A stretch of 64,000 nucleotides of DNA, from contig NZ_MLYR01000018.1 in the NCBI RefSeq assembly GCF_001866655.1, positions 1 through 64,000 of the forward strand, written 5' to 3'. The translations under genes and the position numbers were made by a program. Below the pieces are notes generated by a model that worked only from the letters and a program-made list of their open reading frames with translations, was not told the DNA's origin and ran no database searches. The stretch is from Bacillus sp. MUM 116. GTDB lineage: Bacteria > Bacillota > Bacilli > Bacillales > Cytobacillaceae. How positions within the stretch are numbered: position 1 is the stretch's first letter; each line of letters begins with the position of its first letter. This document shows, piece after piece, positions 51,813-60,558 of the stretch.

Positions 51813-53231
51813 TTGTTATTTACCTCAACGGTATTTCTGTTCCTTTATTTACCGATTGTCCTAACACTTTATTATATCGTACCTAGAAAACTGAAAAACA
51901 CACTGTTGCTTGTTGCCAGCTTGTTTTTTTATGCGTGGGGTGAACCTAAGTTTCTATTAATTCTAATCTTTTTCATTTTGATTAATTATATATTTGCCAT
52001 TTTGGTGGATAAATATAGAGATCATACTGTAAGAGTTAAATGGTTGTTAGCGTTAACGGTTATTGTAAATCTTTCCATGTTAGGCATTTTTAAATATGCC
52101 AATTTTTTTGTTACGAATGTCAACTCTCTGTTTGGCAGTTCGATTGTATTAAATCATATCGCATTACCTTTAGGAATATCCTTTTTTACTTTTCAAGGAT
52201 TAAGTTATGTGATTGACGTGTATCGTAAAGATGGGAAAGCTCAGCGGAACATAATCAATATGGCTATGTATAAAGCGCTGTTCCCTCAGCTTATCGCAGG
52301 TCCAATTGTCCGTTATCAAACGGTTGCAGACCAAATCACGGATCGAAAAGAAACGGTTGAGAAGTTTGCGGTCGGGACTAAACGATTTATTATTGGGCTA
52401 GCTAAAAAAATGATTTTAGCGAATAATTGCGGCTGGGTTGCAGATCAGATATTTTCAATGCCTGCAGATCATTTATCTGTTGGTCTTGCTTGGATTGGTG
52501 CTATTTGCTATTCATTGCAAATTTACTTCGACTTTTCAGGATACTCTGATATGGCCATCGGGTTAGGGAAAATGTTTGGCTTTGATTTCTTGGAGAACTT
52601 TAATTACCCTTATATCTCCCGATCTGCTACAGAGTTTTGGAGGAGATGGCATATTTCCTTAGGCACTTGGTTCAAGGATTATTTATATATTCCTCTAGGA
52701 GGGAATCGCGGCACCACCTTTCAGAGCTACCGCAATTTGTTTATTGTCTGGCTAGCCACTGGTTTCTGGCATGGTGCAGCATGGACGTTTATCGCTTGGG
52801 GCTTGTATTACGGAGTGTTGATCATGTTAGAAAAAGCCTTTTTGCTAAAAGTATTAAAACGGATTCCAAAAGTATTTCAGCATCTTTATGCGCTGTTTGC
52901 CGTCATCATTGGCTGGGTGTTTTTTCGTGCAGAAACCTTTGGATATGCCTTCGGTTATTTAAAGTCAATGTTTGGAGCAAATGGAAATTCTCTATGGGAT
53001 CAGCAGGCTGTTTATTATTCTACCCAATATGGAATTATCATATTACTGGCCATTATTGTCTCCATTCCTGTTTTCAATTTAATAAGAAACTTCTTACCGA
53101 AAGGGCGAAATGCTGGAAATGTTTTCAGCCGAAATTTAATCGTTTCAGCAGGTTATGTACTCATTTTCTTCTTGTCGCTAGTTAGTGTGGTTTCATCTAC
53201 ATTTAATCCATTTATTTATTTCCGTTTCTAA
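51813..53231 (+). CDS. MBOAT-family O-acyltransferase (AlgI/PatA-like)
   Basis: 472 residues from TTG 51813 (GGAGGGAG upstream); a TAGAAT box lies at 51777. About 11 membrane helices. Family landmarks are PLGISFFTFQGLSYVIDVYR (near 118-137), FPQLIAGPIVRY (near 157-168), SATEFWRRWHISLGTWFKDY (near 270-289), YIPLGGNRG and TGFWHGAAWTFIAWG (near 314-330) with the catalytic His. MBOAT proteins move acetyl groups across the membrane; the partner at 53250 completes transfer to a glycan. Targets in Bacillaceae include peptidoglycan or secondary wall polysaccharide; the target here is not known. Confidence 0.93.
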   Translation: MLFTSTVFLFLYLPIVLTLYYIVPRKLKNTLLLVASLFFYAWGEPKFLLILIFFILINYIFAILVDKYRDHTVRVKWLLALTVIVNLSMLGIFKYANFFVTNVNSLFGSSIVLNHIALPLGISFFTFQGLSYVIDVYRKDGKAQRNIINMAMYKALFPQLIAGPIVRYQTVADQITDRKETVEKFAVGTKRFIIGLAKKMILANNCGWVADQIFSMPADHLSVGLAWIGAICYSLQIYFDFSGYSDMAIGLGKMFGFDFLENFNYPYISRSATEFWRRWHISLGTWFKDYLYIPLGGNRGTTFQSYRNLFIVWLATGFWHGAAWTFIAWGLYYGVLIMLEKAFLLKVLKRIPKVFQHLYALFAVIIGWVFFRAETFGYAFGYLKSMFGANGNSLWDQQAVYYSTQYGIIILLAIIVSIPVFNLIRNFLPKGRNAGNVFSRNLIVSAGYVLIFFLSLVSVVSSTFNPFIYFRF

Positions 53232-53249
53232 TAAAATTTGGAGGATATT

Positions 53250-54452
53250 ATGAAAAAAACGAATGTGCAAGGAGTTATCTTAATTTCCGTTTTTCTTCTT
53301 ACGATATTTGGGTTCTTTTTTACCAAATTGGTGACACCGTCAAAAGCGCAATCTGTTATAGAAAATAGAAAATTAACGCAAAGGCCTGATTTAACCGCTA
53401 AAAATATTCTAGTGGGGGATTACTCCAAGCGTTTTGAGCAATATTATAATGATCAGTTTCCAATGCGGGATTCATTTATTGAAGCAAACGCCGCGATTAA
53501 TAAAGATGTTCTTAATCAAAATGTAGTAAAAGATGTTTTTGTTGCAAATGATGGCTATTTGCTATCACAAGTACCTGAAGTGACTCCGGAAAATGCAAAG
53601 AAAATTGCCGGACACATTAATGATTTTGTTAGTAATATGGCAAAAAGGAATGTTACAGTATTCACAGCCTTAATGCCAAATAAATCGACGATGATGGAAA
53701 AAGAATTTCCAAGTTATTTTCCAAGCTACGGTCAAAAAGACATGGATCTTATTTATAAAAACTTAAATAAGCTTGATCATCCAATTGATACTCGAAATAC
53801 ACTGAAAAAACATATGAATGAGAAATACATGTTTTTTTATACGGACCATCACTGGAATGCAAAGGCGGCATTTTATGCTTATCAAAATGTGATGAATGAT
53901 ATTATTAAAACTGAAAAAAGCCAGGATCATGTCTATAAATATAATGATTATTCCTGGAATTTAGAGGGGAAACCATTTTATGGTTCTGATGCTAGAAAAA
54001 CAACCAGTGCGAATGCGGAAAAAGACGATCAAATTCTTGTTGCACAGCTTAGAGGTCAAAATAAGCCTTTAATTGTGAAATCGGAAACACGTAAGCTAAG
54101 TGGTTTATATAACCAGAATTATTTAAATTTCCCTGATAAATATACGAATCGTTATATGGCTTTTTTAGGCGGAGATTATCCGGAAACGACAATATACAAT
54201 CCAAATATGCCGAAGGGTAAAAACATCTTAGTAATAAAAGACTCGTATGCAAATGCATTTGTACAATTCATTGTGCCACATTATAAAGAAACACATATAT
54301 TAGACCTAAGGCATTACAAAAAGATGTCAGTTGAACAATATGTTGTGAAGAATAAGATCGACCAAGTAATCTTACTAAATAATATAAATTCGTTAGTTGT
54401 AACTCCAGCATTAACCAATTTTAACCACCCGGGACAGGGCGAAAATCAATAG
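53250..54452 (+). CDS. DHHW-family O-acetyltransferase partner (AlgX/PatB-like)
   Basis: 400 residues from the ATG at 53250 (GGAGG upstream). One N-terminal signal-anchor helix (VILISVFLLTIFGFFFTKL) and an extracellular SGNH-like domain with the family motif FFYTDHHWNAKAAF near 192-205. A Ser in IKDSYANAFVQF (near 330) is the likely nucleophile, with Asp and His of DHHW. It follows the MBOAT gene by 18 bases. The pair resembles AlgI/AlgX and PatA/PatB systems that O-acetylate exported glycans. A strong terminator follows. Confidence 0.92.
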   Translation: MKKTNVQGVILISVFLLTIFGFFFTKLVTPSKAQSVIENRKLTQRPDLTAKNILVGDYSKRFEQYYNDQFPMRDSFIEANAAINKDVLNQNVVKDVFVANDGYLLSQVPEVTPENAKKIAGHINDFVSNMAKRNVTVFTALMPNKSTMMEKEFPSYFPSYGQKDMDLIYKNLNKLDHPIDTRNTLKKHMNEKYMFFYTDHHWNAKAAFYAYQNVMNDIIKTEKSQDHVYKYNDYSWNLEGKPFYGSDARKTTSANAEKDDQILVAQLRGQNKPLIVKSETRKLSGLYNQNYLNFPDKYTNRYMAFLGGDYPETTIYNPNMPKGKNILVIKDSYANAFVQFIVPHYKETHILDLRHYKKMSVEQYVVKNKIDQVILLNNINSLVVTPALTNFNHPGQGENQ

Positions 54453-54479
54453 GTCTAATATACAATACTGCTCTCAAAC

Positions 54480-54516
54480 AAAAGACGTGTGAATTGGCAC
54501 ACGTCTTTTGTTTTTT
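54480..54516 (+). terminator. Terminator of the O-acetylation pair
   Basis: AAAGACGTGTG (54481-54491) is exactly complementary to CACACGTCTTT (54498-54508), followed by TGTTTTTT. Confidence 0.9.
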
Positions 54517-54678
54517 AAATTTATATTCATTAAATACAATTTTAACCATCAACCTCAATGGTGTGCCTTCCTTATAGCCATATGATCAGCTTTACAAACG
54601 TACATCCAAGCATTTTACGAAAACCTTTCGTTACAGAGGGATTTAACTTGGCTACTAATTATTATTTCATTCTCAAGA

Positions 54679-54723
54679 AAAAAGGTATAGCTCCTCTAAA
54701 ATATGAGGTATTTTACCTTTTTT
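54679..54723. terminator. Orphan hairpin in the 54453-54905 gap
   Basis: AAAAAGGTA and TACCTTTTT pair, with an inner CCTC/GAGG stem, ending in a T-run. No convincing gene reads into it; the open frame at 54558-54749 runs through it and is not believable. It could end a short RNA. Confidence 0.5.
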
Positions 54724-54905
54724 TAGGGGACTTTTTCAGTGCCCTCTAATGGTAGCATGTCTTTTTATTTTACAAATTTTATCGAAAATTATCTTTTTAT
54801 TAGAGACATAAATCGACGGATGATTCAGATAATTAATTATATAATTTTAAAAAACAGTTTCCTTAGAAATAGAAGGGATAGATTAAAGTAAGAGGGGGAG
54901 GGACC

Positions 54906-55082
54906 ATGGCGAATGTAGAGATGCTCTTTCTGATCGGTGTATATCTTTTGGCTGGGATAGTTTTATCAAGATTTTCAATAAAAAATTGGTTTGCCAAATT
55001 TTTATTTATTTTATTTTGGTTGCCTAGTACAATCGTAACATTATTATATTTACAGTTCTGTTTAATTTTGCAAAAAGAATAA
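54906..55082 (+). CDS. Small two-helix membrane protein
   Basis: 58 residues, ATG 54906 with GAGGGGGAGG directly upstream (a very strong RBS). The sequence starts MANVEMLFLIGVYLLAGIVL and has a second hydrophobic helix (FLFILFWLPSTIVTLLYL), ending LQKE. No family recognised. It is alone on its strand. Confidence 0.6.
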   Translation: MANVEMLFLIGVYLLAGIVLSRFSIKNWFAKFLFILFWLPSTIVTLLYLQFCLILQKE

Positions 55083-55087
55083 TTTTA

Positions 55088-55252
55088 TCACTCCATGTTT
55101 GGAAATAAATTTCTTACAGGATCAAAATGAGTCCTATCCATCTCATCATCCAAATCCGGAGAAATAACATGGAACTCTAAACAATCTTCACAAATGCCGT
55201 TTACTAGGTAGTTTGCTGTTTCTTCATTTCCACAATCTTGGCATTGCGGCAT
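55088..55252 (-). CDS. Small zinc-ribbon protein
   Basis: 54 residues from the ATG at 55252, with GGAGGTGA 6 bases upstream (an ideal RBS). Two CxxC pairs, CQDC at 4-7 and CEDC at 21-24, form a short zinc knuckle or ribbon, followed by an acidic stretch (SPDLDDEMDR). It ends NLFPNME. It resembles other tiny CxxC proteins of Bacillus of unknown role. Convergent with the small membrane protein gene 5 bases away. Confidence 0.65.
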   Translation of the reverse strand: MPQCQDCGNEETANYLVNGICEDCLEFHVISPDLDDEMDRTHFDPVRNLFPNME

Positions 55253-55370
55253 AATCTTCACCTCCATTCATATTTATACTTAGAGATAGTATATCCTCAT
55301 AATCATATTTCATACCAAAATATGCTAACAATATTCAGCAGTAGTTTTGCTTCCTATTTCATGGTAAACA

Positions 55371-55402
55371 AAAGAGGATGACTCTTTGTGTGAGTCATCC
55401 TC
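55371..55402. terminator. Stem-loop at the 3' end of the glycosylation module
   Basis: AGAGGATGACTC is complementary to GAGTCATCCTCT around a 7-base loop. It lies 8 bases past the stop at 55410. T-tract weak on the minus strand. Confidence 0.7.
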
Positions 55403-55409
55403 TGTTCTA

Positions 55410-56945
55410 TTAATGGTTCATATTTTGCCACTTTGTGTAGGGTATAATCTTTAATTCGGTATCGGCTGGTATACGGTAAAAGGTCTTAAAAGTATCATAT
55501 TGGACACTTGGAATCATAGGTGTACTCATCTGCAAAAACTGCGGATAAGGTAATCTGGTTAAAATAACTTTCTTATGATTTTTTGCGACCTGTTGATGGA
55601 TATAGTGAATTCTTTCATTATGAACCATTGAATTCATCGTGAAGACATAAATATAACAAACAGCTAAAAATAATGATGCAATGGCAAATAATTTATTTAG
55701 GGAACTGAGATTAAAATAATTCTTATTTTTAATATAAACCCCTATTTCAATTATAAACATGGTAAAAAAGGTATAGGATGCGATAAAACATCTCGGTCCA
55801 AAAGGCTGAGCAAAAATAAGTGGCCCGGCCAGTAGAACGGCTGAAAATAAGTAAAAGAGCATTTTGTGTTTAAAAGAATGAAGTTCTGTAAAGAACAGAA
55901 CGGTTAATATGATGCCAGCAAAAAAGATGATAGTGAAGATAGCCTCCACACCATTAGGATAAATTTCAAAAAAATTGAGATGAAACGTATCTAATGCTAA
56001 AGGTCGATAAAAAGGGTATACCATAAAAATAAATAAAAGAATAAATTGCAGGGATTTCTTTAAGATCCCCATTGTTTCTTTATGCTTCACAAGTAGAATG
56101 ACACAAAATATGGAAATAAAAATATTCAAGATGACATTATTAGAAAAAAGAAATGGATACATCTGGTGTGAATATACATCTGAAATCTTTTGAAACAGTC
56201 CTACATTTGCAGTCGTTGTATCAATGGATCTGTATTGATCATTGCCGCTAACAATTTTCGAGTAAGCACTGTTGCTAAACATTATCACGGCTCCGATTAT
56301 AACAGAAATAAAATAAAGGAAATGTAATAAGAAGACTTTTCTGTATTTAATAAATGAAAAAATGATGATATATAAAGCCATAATGACCGTATAAATCGAT
56401 ACATGTTCAACAAATAGCACTGTTATGAATCCCAATGGAATTACTATCAGTGATTTCCATATTGGATATTTAGGTAATTCATCTTCGAAAATATTTTTAA
56501 CAATTTCCAGATAAATTAGGACAAATACAATCGAAGTTATGTAATTTGAGAAGCCTGCCACCCATGCATACGTCTGGCTAATCATGTTCACTGGCACAGA
56601 TAAAAACAAAAGAAAGCTAAAAAAATAATTGAATTTGGAATTTACTTTCGTTCGATTAGCTGTTAGAAAGACTAGAAGCGTTGAAAATAAAGCCATAATG
56701 AAGATTCTTTTCAAATAAACACGGGTTAAATATATTTCAGTCAAGTTCCCCATGTAGCGTCCATTATAATCTTTAAACCAATTCTTAATGCGATCGATTC
56801 CCTCATTTGTCCCCCACGTCCAATCATCATGTGTTAACGGGGTCCTATAGGCTAAGTAAAGGTAAAAAATAAATACAACGATAAAAAATAAAAAGATAAA
56901 GCCTCGCCCATTTTTATTGATTTTTGAGCTCATTCCTATTTGCAC
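55410..56945 (-). CDS. Polytopic GT-C-like membrane glycosyltransferase (DUF6056-like)
   Basis: 511 residues with 11-12 membrane helices. The first external loop carries acidic residues soon after TM1 (LAYRTPLTHDDWTWGTNEG; the HDDW may be the catalytic D-D pair), as in GT-C enzymes using lipid-linked sugars. GRYMGNLTEIYLTR follows. Start at 56945 is uncertain; an ATG at 56933 is equally possible, and no good RBS exists. It forms a unit with gtrA and the GT2 gene upstream on the same strand. In Bacillus and Listeria such trios (GT2, flippase, GT-C) decorate teichoic acid with sugars. Here this protein would do the final transfer outside the membrane. Confidence 0.75.
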   Translation of the reverse strand: MQIGMSSKINKNGRGFIFLFFIVVFIFYLYLAYRTPLTHDDWTWGTNEGIDRIKNWFKDYNGRYMGNLTEIYLTRVYLKRIFIMALFSTLLVFLTANRTKVNSKFNYFFSFLLFLSVPVNMISQTYAWVAGFSNYITSIVFVLIYLEIVKNIFEDELPKYPIWKSLIVIPLGFITVLFVEHVSIYTVIMALYIIIFSFIKYRKVFLLHFLYFISVIIGAVIMFSNSAYSKIVSGNDQYRSIDTTTANVGLFQKISDVYSHQMYPFLFSNNVILNIFISIFCVILLVKHKETMGILKKSLQFILLFIFMVYPFYRPLALDTFHLNFFEIYPNGVEAIFTIIFFAGIILTVLFFTELHSFKHKMLFYLFSAVLLAGPLIFAQPFGPRCFIASYTFFTMFIIEIGVYIKNKNYFNLSSLNKLFAIASLFLAVCYIYVFTMNSMVHNERIHYIHQQVAKNHKKVILTRLPYPQFLQMSTPMIPSVQYDTFKTFYRIPADTELKIIPYTKWQNMNH

Positions 56946-57015
56946 ACTCCATTTCAGCGGAAAAAAACATCTCCTTTTTCCCTATAAATTTTAGAATAAA
57001 AACCGCTTAACTTGT

Positions 57016-57423
57016 TTAAGGGGTTTGCTCTCTATTTTTAAAGATAAACCATTTGCTAAAGACATAGTTTGCAACTAATACCACAACGTTTGACCATACT
57101 TTTGCCCAAGTGCCGTTCATACCAAATCCACTGACCAACGCAATCATCACACCCAAATCCATAAAAAAGGATAAAAGACGAAATCCAAAAAATGACCCCA
57201 TTTCAATCAAGCGATCTTTTAAGGTTGGGGTATGGCTTTCAAAGACGAAGCGTTTATTTGTTACATAGGCAAATAATACTGCGGCAATCCATGCATATGT
57301 TGTAGCCAGTCGATAATCAGATTTAAATGGTACCGAAGAAACCCAATACACCACAATATTAACCAAAGTGGTAAAACCGCCCATTATTAAATACATCATG
57401 ATTCTATATAGATCTTTTTTCAT
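57016..57423 (-). CDS. GtrA-family lipid-linked sugar flippase
   Basis: 135 residues with four membrane helices. Typical GtrA start (YRIMMYLIMGGFTTLVNIVV) and C-terminus (VVLVANYVFSKWFIFKNRE), plus AYVTNKRFVFES in the middle. GtrA/GtcA proteins are thought to flip undecaprenyl-phosphate sugars made by the adjacent GT2 protein. It lies 9 bases after the GT2 gene and 70 before the polytopic enzyme. Confidence 0.9.
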   Translation of the reverse strand: MKKDLYRIMMYLIMGGFTTLVNIVVYWVSSVPFKSDYRLATTYAWIAAVLFAYVTNKRFVFESHTPTLKDRLIEMGSFFGFRLLSFFMDLGVMIALVSGFGMNGTWAKVWSNVVVLVANYVFSKWFIFKNREQTP

Positions 57424-57432
57424 ATGATCCCA

Positions 57433-58368
57433 TTACACTTTCTTATTATTGTATTCTTCCACGAAATACAAAGGTCGATTCTTTGTTTCATTAAATACTC
57501 GCCCTAAATATTCACCGATAATCCCTAGGGAGATTAATTGAATCCCTCCAAGAAACAAAATGACTACCATTAATGAGGGGTAACCACTAACATCAGGGCC
57601 GAGAACAATGGTCTTAATGATAATATAAACTAGATAAATAAATGTACAAATTGACACGATAAAGCCCATTATTGTCGATAATCGTAAAGGAAAAGTGGTA
57701 AAAGAAGTGATTCCTTCCAATGCTAAATCAATAAGTCCTGAGTAATTCCATTTTGTTTCTCCTGCGGCCCGAGGAGCAGCCTCATATTGAATTTCCTTCT
57801 TTTTAAAACCAATCCAGCTGTACATTCCTTTTGTGTAGCGTTGGGATTCTCTAAATTGCTTTAATGCATCCACGCAGCGGCGATCTAATAAGCGATAATC
57901 TCCTACATCGGGTAAAATAGGAATGCGGGTAGTTTTCTGAAGAAGTTCATAATACTTTTTCGAAGTGAATTTTTTTAACCACTTTTCACCTTCTCGTTTT
58001 AACCGTTTCGCATATACATCCTCGAACCCACCTTCCCAATAACGGATCATTTCAGGAATTAGCTCTGGTGGGTGCTGAAGATCCGCATCAATAATGATTA
58101 CTGCATCACCTTTGGCGTAATCAAATCCTGCAATCATGGCTGTTTCTTTTCCATAATTACGCGATAAATCGACATAGGATACTCGAAGGTCTTTTTCCCG
58201 AAGTGATTTGATAATATTAAGAGTATTATCCTTACTTCCATCGTTAATAAATAAAATTTCAAATTGGTAATTCGACAGATTGTCCATTATTTCACATACC
58301 CTAGTGTATAACTGAGCCAAAACGTCCTCCTCATTATACGCGGGTACTATTAAAGTAATTAACTTCAT
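57433..58368 (-). CDS. Undecaprenyl-phosphate glycosyltransferase (GT2, GtrB/CsbB-like)
   Basis: 311 residues from the ATG at 58368 (GGAGG upstream); the frame extends to 58452 without RBS. The GT-A domain starts ITLIVPAYNEEDVLAQL, with DAD of IIDADLQHPPE near 92-100 (metal) and RYTKGMYSWIGF near 190. Two C-terminal membrane helices (TTFPLRLSTIMGFIVSI and MVVILFLGGIQLISLG) end the protein. The family transfers a hexose or GlcNAc from a nucleotide sugar to undecaprenyl phosphate on the inner face. First gene of the module. Confidence 0.92.
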   Translation of the reverse strand: MKLITLIVPAYNEEDVLAQLYTRVCEIMDNLSNYQFEILFINDGSKDNTLNIIKSLREKDLRVSYVDLSRNYGKETAMIAGFDYAKGDAVIIIDADLQHPPELIPEMIRYWEGGFEDVYAKRLKREGEKWLKKFTSKKYYELLQKTTRIPILPDVGDYRLLDRRCVDALKQFRESQRYTKGMYSWIGFKKKEIQYEAAPRAAGETKWNYSGLIDLALEGITSFTTFPLRLSTIMGFIVSICTFIYLVYIIIKTIVLGPDVSGYPSLMVVILFLGGIQLISLGIIGEYLGRVFNETKNRPLYFVEEYNNKKV

Positions 58369-58554
58369 CCAGTTAAACCTCCAAAGTAGTTTACAATTAG
58401 CATATTCTACCATAATCAATTCGTTTAAACACTTCGAAACCAAATGTTTCATGTTATACCGGAATATGTTTTAAATAACCTTCTATATAATATACTAATG
58501 TAGGAACTATTTACTATACTTAAAATAAATATCAATGGAAATAATCCTATTTTT

Positions 58555-58584
58555 ATGGAGTGAGATCAATTACTCCATTTTTTT
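58555..58584 (+). terminator. Terminator-like hairpin in the leader of the tar cluster
   Basis: ATGGAGT (58555-58561) pairs with ACTCCAT (58572-58578), followed by six T. It lies 206 bases before tarI on the coding strand, downstream of a TATAAT (58482-58500 region, CTATATAATATAC). It may be an attenuator or the end of a small RNA. The rest of the 421-base gap 58369-58789 is AT-rich without other structure. Confidence 0.5.
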
Positions 58585-58789
58585 GTCTTCAAAAATGGAG
58601 TTTTTATTGAGAATTTGCGCAAGGGAAGTACCTTGATAATGAAAGTGAAAAAGTGTATAGTTTTATTTGAGTTTTTTTGTCAATCCTTGTTATTTTTTAT
58701 CGATTATTATTTAAATGTTTCTGTGAAATACGTCTGCTTAACTATTCAATTGCTAGTTCTATAAATACCCACGAAAAGGAGTCTGAGAA

Positions 58790-59503
58790 ATGATTTATGC
58801 AGAGATACTTGCAGGTGGAAAAGGAACAAGAATGGGCAATATCAATATGCCTAAACAATTTTTAACCCTTAATAGTAAACCTATTATTATCCATACAATT
58901 GAAAAATTTATCCTTAATGACCGCTTTGAAAAAATTCTGGTGATTTCTCCGAAAGAATGGATTAATCATACAAAGGATATTATTAAAAAATATATCGGTA
59001 GCGATGAGAGAATTATTGTTGTGGAAGGTGGTAGGGACCGCAATGAATCTATCATGAGCGGCATTCGATATATCGACAAGACCCTTGGAATCAATGATGA
59101 TGATATCATTGTTACACATGATTCTGTTCGACCGTTTTTAACACACAGAATCATTGAAGAAAACATTGAAGCAGCCCTTAAATACGGAGCAGTCGATACA
59201 GTAATTGAAGCGATTGATACCATTATTCAATCTGAAGATGGCGAGATCATTTCGGATATTCCGGTTAGGGATACGATGTATCAAGGACAAACTCCTCAAA
59301 GCTTTAATATTAATAAATTAGTTGGTTATTACAATGCATTAACGGATGATCAAAAGAAGATTTTAACGGACGCATGTAAAATTTGTGCGATTGCCGGCGA
59401 CAAAGTGAAGATTGTGAAAGGTGAATTGTTTAATATTAAAGTCACGACACCATACGATTTAAAAGTAGCTAATGCCATTTTACAAGAGAGGATTCCAAGA
59501 TGA
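58790..59503 (+). CDS. tarI: D-ribitol-5-phosphate cytidylyltransferase
   Basis: 237 residues, the exact length of TarI in strains with ribitol teichoic acid. ATG 58790 has AAAAGGAG 8 bases upstream. The IspD/TarI nucleotidyltransferase fold is seen in [19 protein letters not shown] (residues about 5-24, CTP loop), [16 protein letters not shown] (near 80-95), VTHDSVRPF (near 107-115) and TPQSFN (near 167). It makes CDP-ribitol from CTP. IspD itself is unlikely, because TarJ follows with an ATGA overlap. Confidence 0.95.
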   Translation: MIYAEILAGGKGTRMGNINMPKQFLTLNSKPIIIHTIEKFILNDRFEKILVISPKEWINHTKDIIKKYIGSDERIIVVEGGRDRNESIMSGIRYIDKTLGINDDDIIVTHDSVRPFLTHRIIEENIEAALKYGAVDTVIEAIDTIIQSEDGEIISDIPVRDTMYQGQTPQSFNINKLVGYYNALTDDQKKILTDACKICAIAGDKVKIVKGELFNIKVTTPYDLKVANAILQERIPR

Positions 59504-60525
59504 TTAATCAAGTGTATCGGTTAGTTTCTCCACGCCAATTTGAGATTACTTATAAAGATAAGTCTCTTCAATCAGATAATGTTGTAGTTCGTCCTACGTA
59601 TCTATCTATTTGTGCAGCGGATCAACGTTATTATACAGGCTCACGCGGGAAAGAAACATTGGCTAAAAAGCTGCCAATGGCGCTAATTCATGAGGGAATT
59701 GGGAAAGTGGTATATGATCCTAAAAACGAATTTGCCCCCGGCACTCGTGTCGTAATGGTACCGAATACACCGACAGAAAATGATGATGTGATTGCAGAAA
59801 ATTATTTGCGGTCAAGTAAATTCCGTTCAAGCGGTTACGACGGTTTTATGCAAGATTATGTTTTCTTAAAGAGAGATAGAATTGTTCCACTTCCGGAAGA
59901 AATTGATCCTACCGTGGCAGCATTTATGGAGTTAATTACCATTAGTATGCATGCACTAGTTCGTTTTGAAACAAGGGCTCATTCACGAAGGAATGTATTT
60001 GGGGTCTGGGGAGATGGGAATTTAGGCTATATCACAACCCTTATATTAAAGAAACGTTTTCCTGAAAGTAAGGTTATAATCTTTGGGAAAACCAAATATA
60101 AGATGGACCATTTTTCGTTTGTTGACGAATCCTACCTAATTGATGAAATCCCTGAAGAGTTACGGATTGACCATGGATTTGAATGCGTAGGCGGTAAAGG
60201 AAGCCAGAGTGCGATTAACCAAATGATTGATATTATTAATCCTGAAGGGTCCATTTCTATTTTAGGTGTTTCGGAATATGCCGTTGAAATTAACACCCGT
60301 ATGATCCTTGAAAAAGGTTTAACCATGTTTGGTAGTAGCAGAAGTGGCCGGGCTGATTTTGTTAATACGGTTAATTTTATGACTGAACATCCAGAAGTGG
60401 TCGAATATTTTAGTATGCTAGTCGGTGAGGTTCACGAAGTAAAGTCGATTCAAGATTTAATTGATGCATTTGAAAAGGATTTAACGACTTCTTGGGGTAA
60501 AACCATAATGGAGTGGAAAATATAA
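59500..60525 (+). CDS. tarJ: Ribulose-5-phosphate reductase
   Basis: 341 residues, the exact TarJ length. A medium-chain dehydrogenase/reductase: zinc-site residues in [11 protein letters not shown] (near 33-43) and HEGIGKV (near 66), and the Rossmann motif [13 protein letters not shown] near 166-178. It reduces D-ribulose 5-phosphate to D-ribitol 5-phosphate with NADPH, feeding TarI. The start overlaps the tarI stop by four bases. It is followed by two polymerase-family genes. Confidence 0.95.
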   Translation: MINQVYRLVSPRQFEITYKDKSLQSDNVVVRPTYLSICAADQRYYTGSRGKETLAKKLPMALIHEGIGKVVYDPKNEFAPGTRVVMVPNTPTENDDVIAENYLRSSKFRSSGYDGFMQDYVFLKRDRIVPLPEEIDPTVAAFMELITISMHALVRFETRAHSRRNVFGVWGDGNLGYITTLILKKRFPESKVIIFGKTKYKMDHFSFVDESYLIDEIPEELRIDHGFECVGGKGSQSAINQMIDIINPEGSISILGVSEYAVEINTRMILEKGLTMFGSSRSGRADFVNTVNFMTEHPEVVEYFSMLVGEVHEVKSIQDLIDAFEKDLTTSWGKTIMEWKI

Positions 60526-60558
60526 TCAAGGCTTTTTTTGTTGAAAGGTTGGCATGAC

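Noticed and set aside
54558-54749. A 63-codon open frame
   Set aside because: No RBS, and it reads straight through a terminator-like hairpin at 54679-54723; the protein has no coherent pattern.
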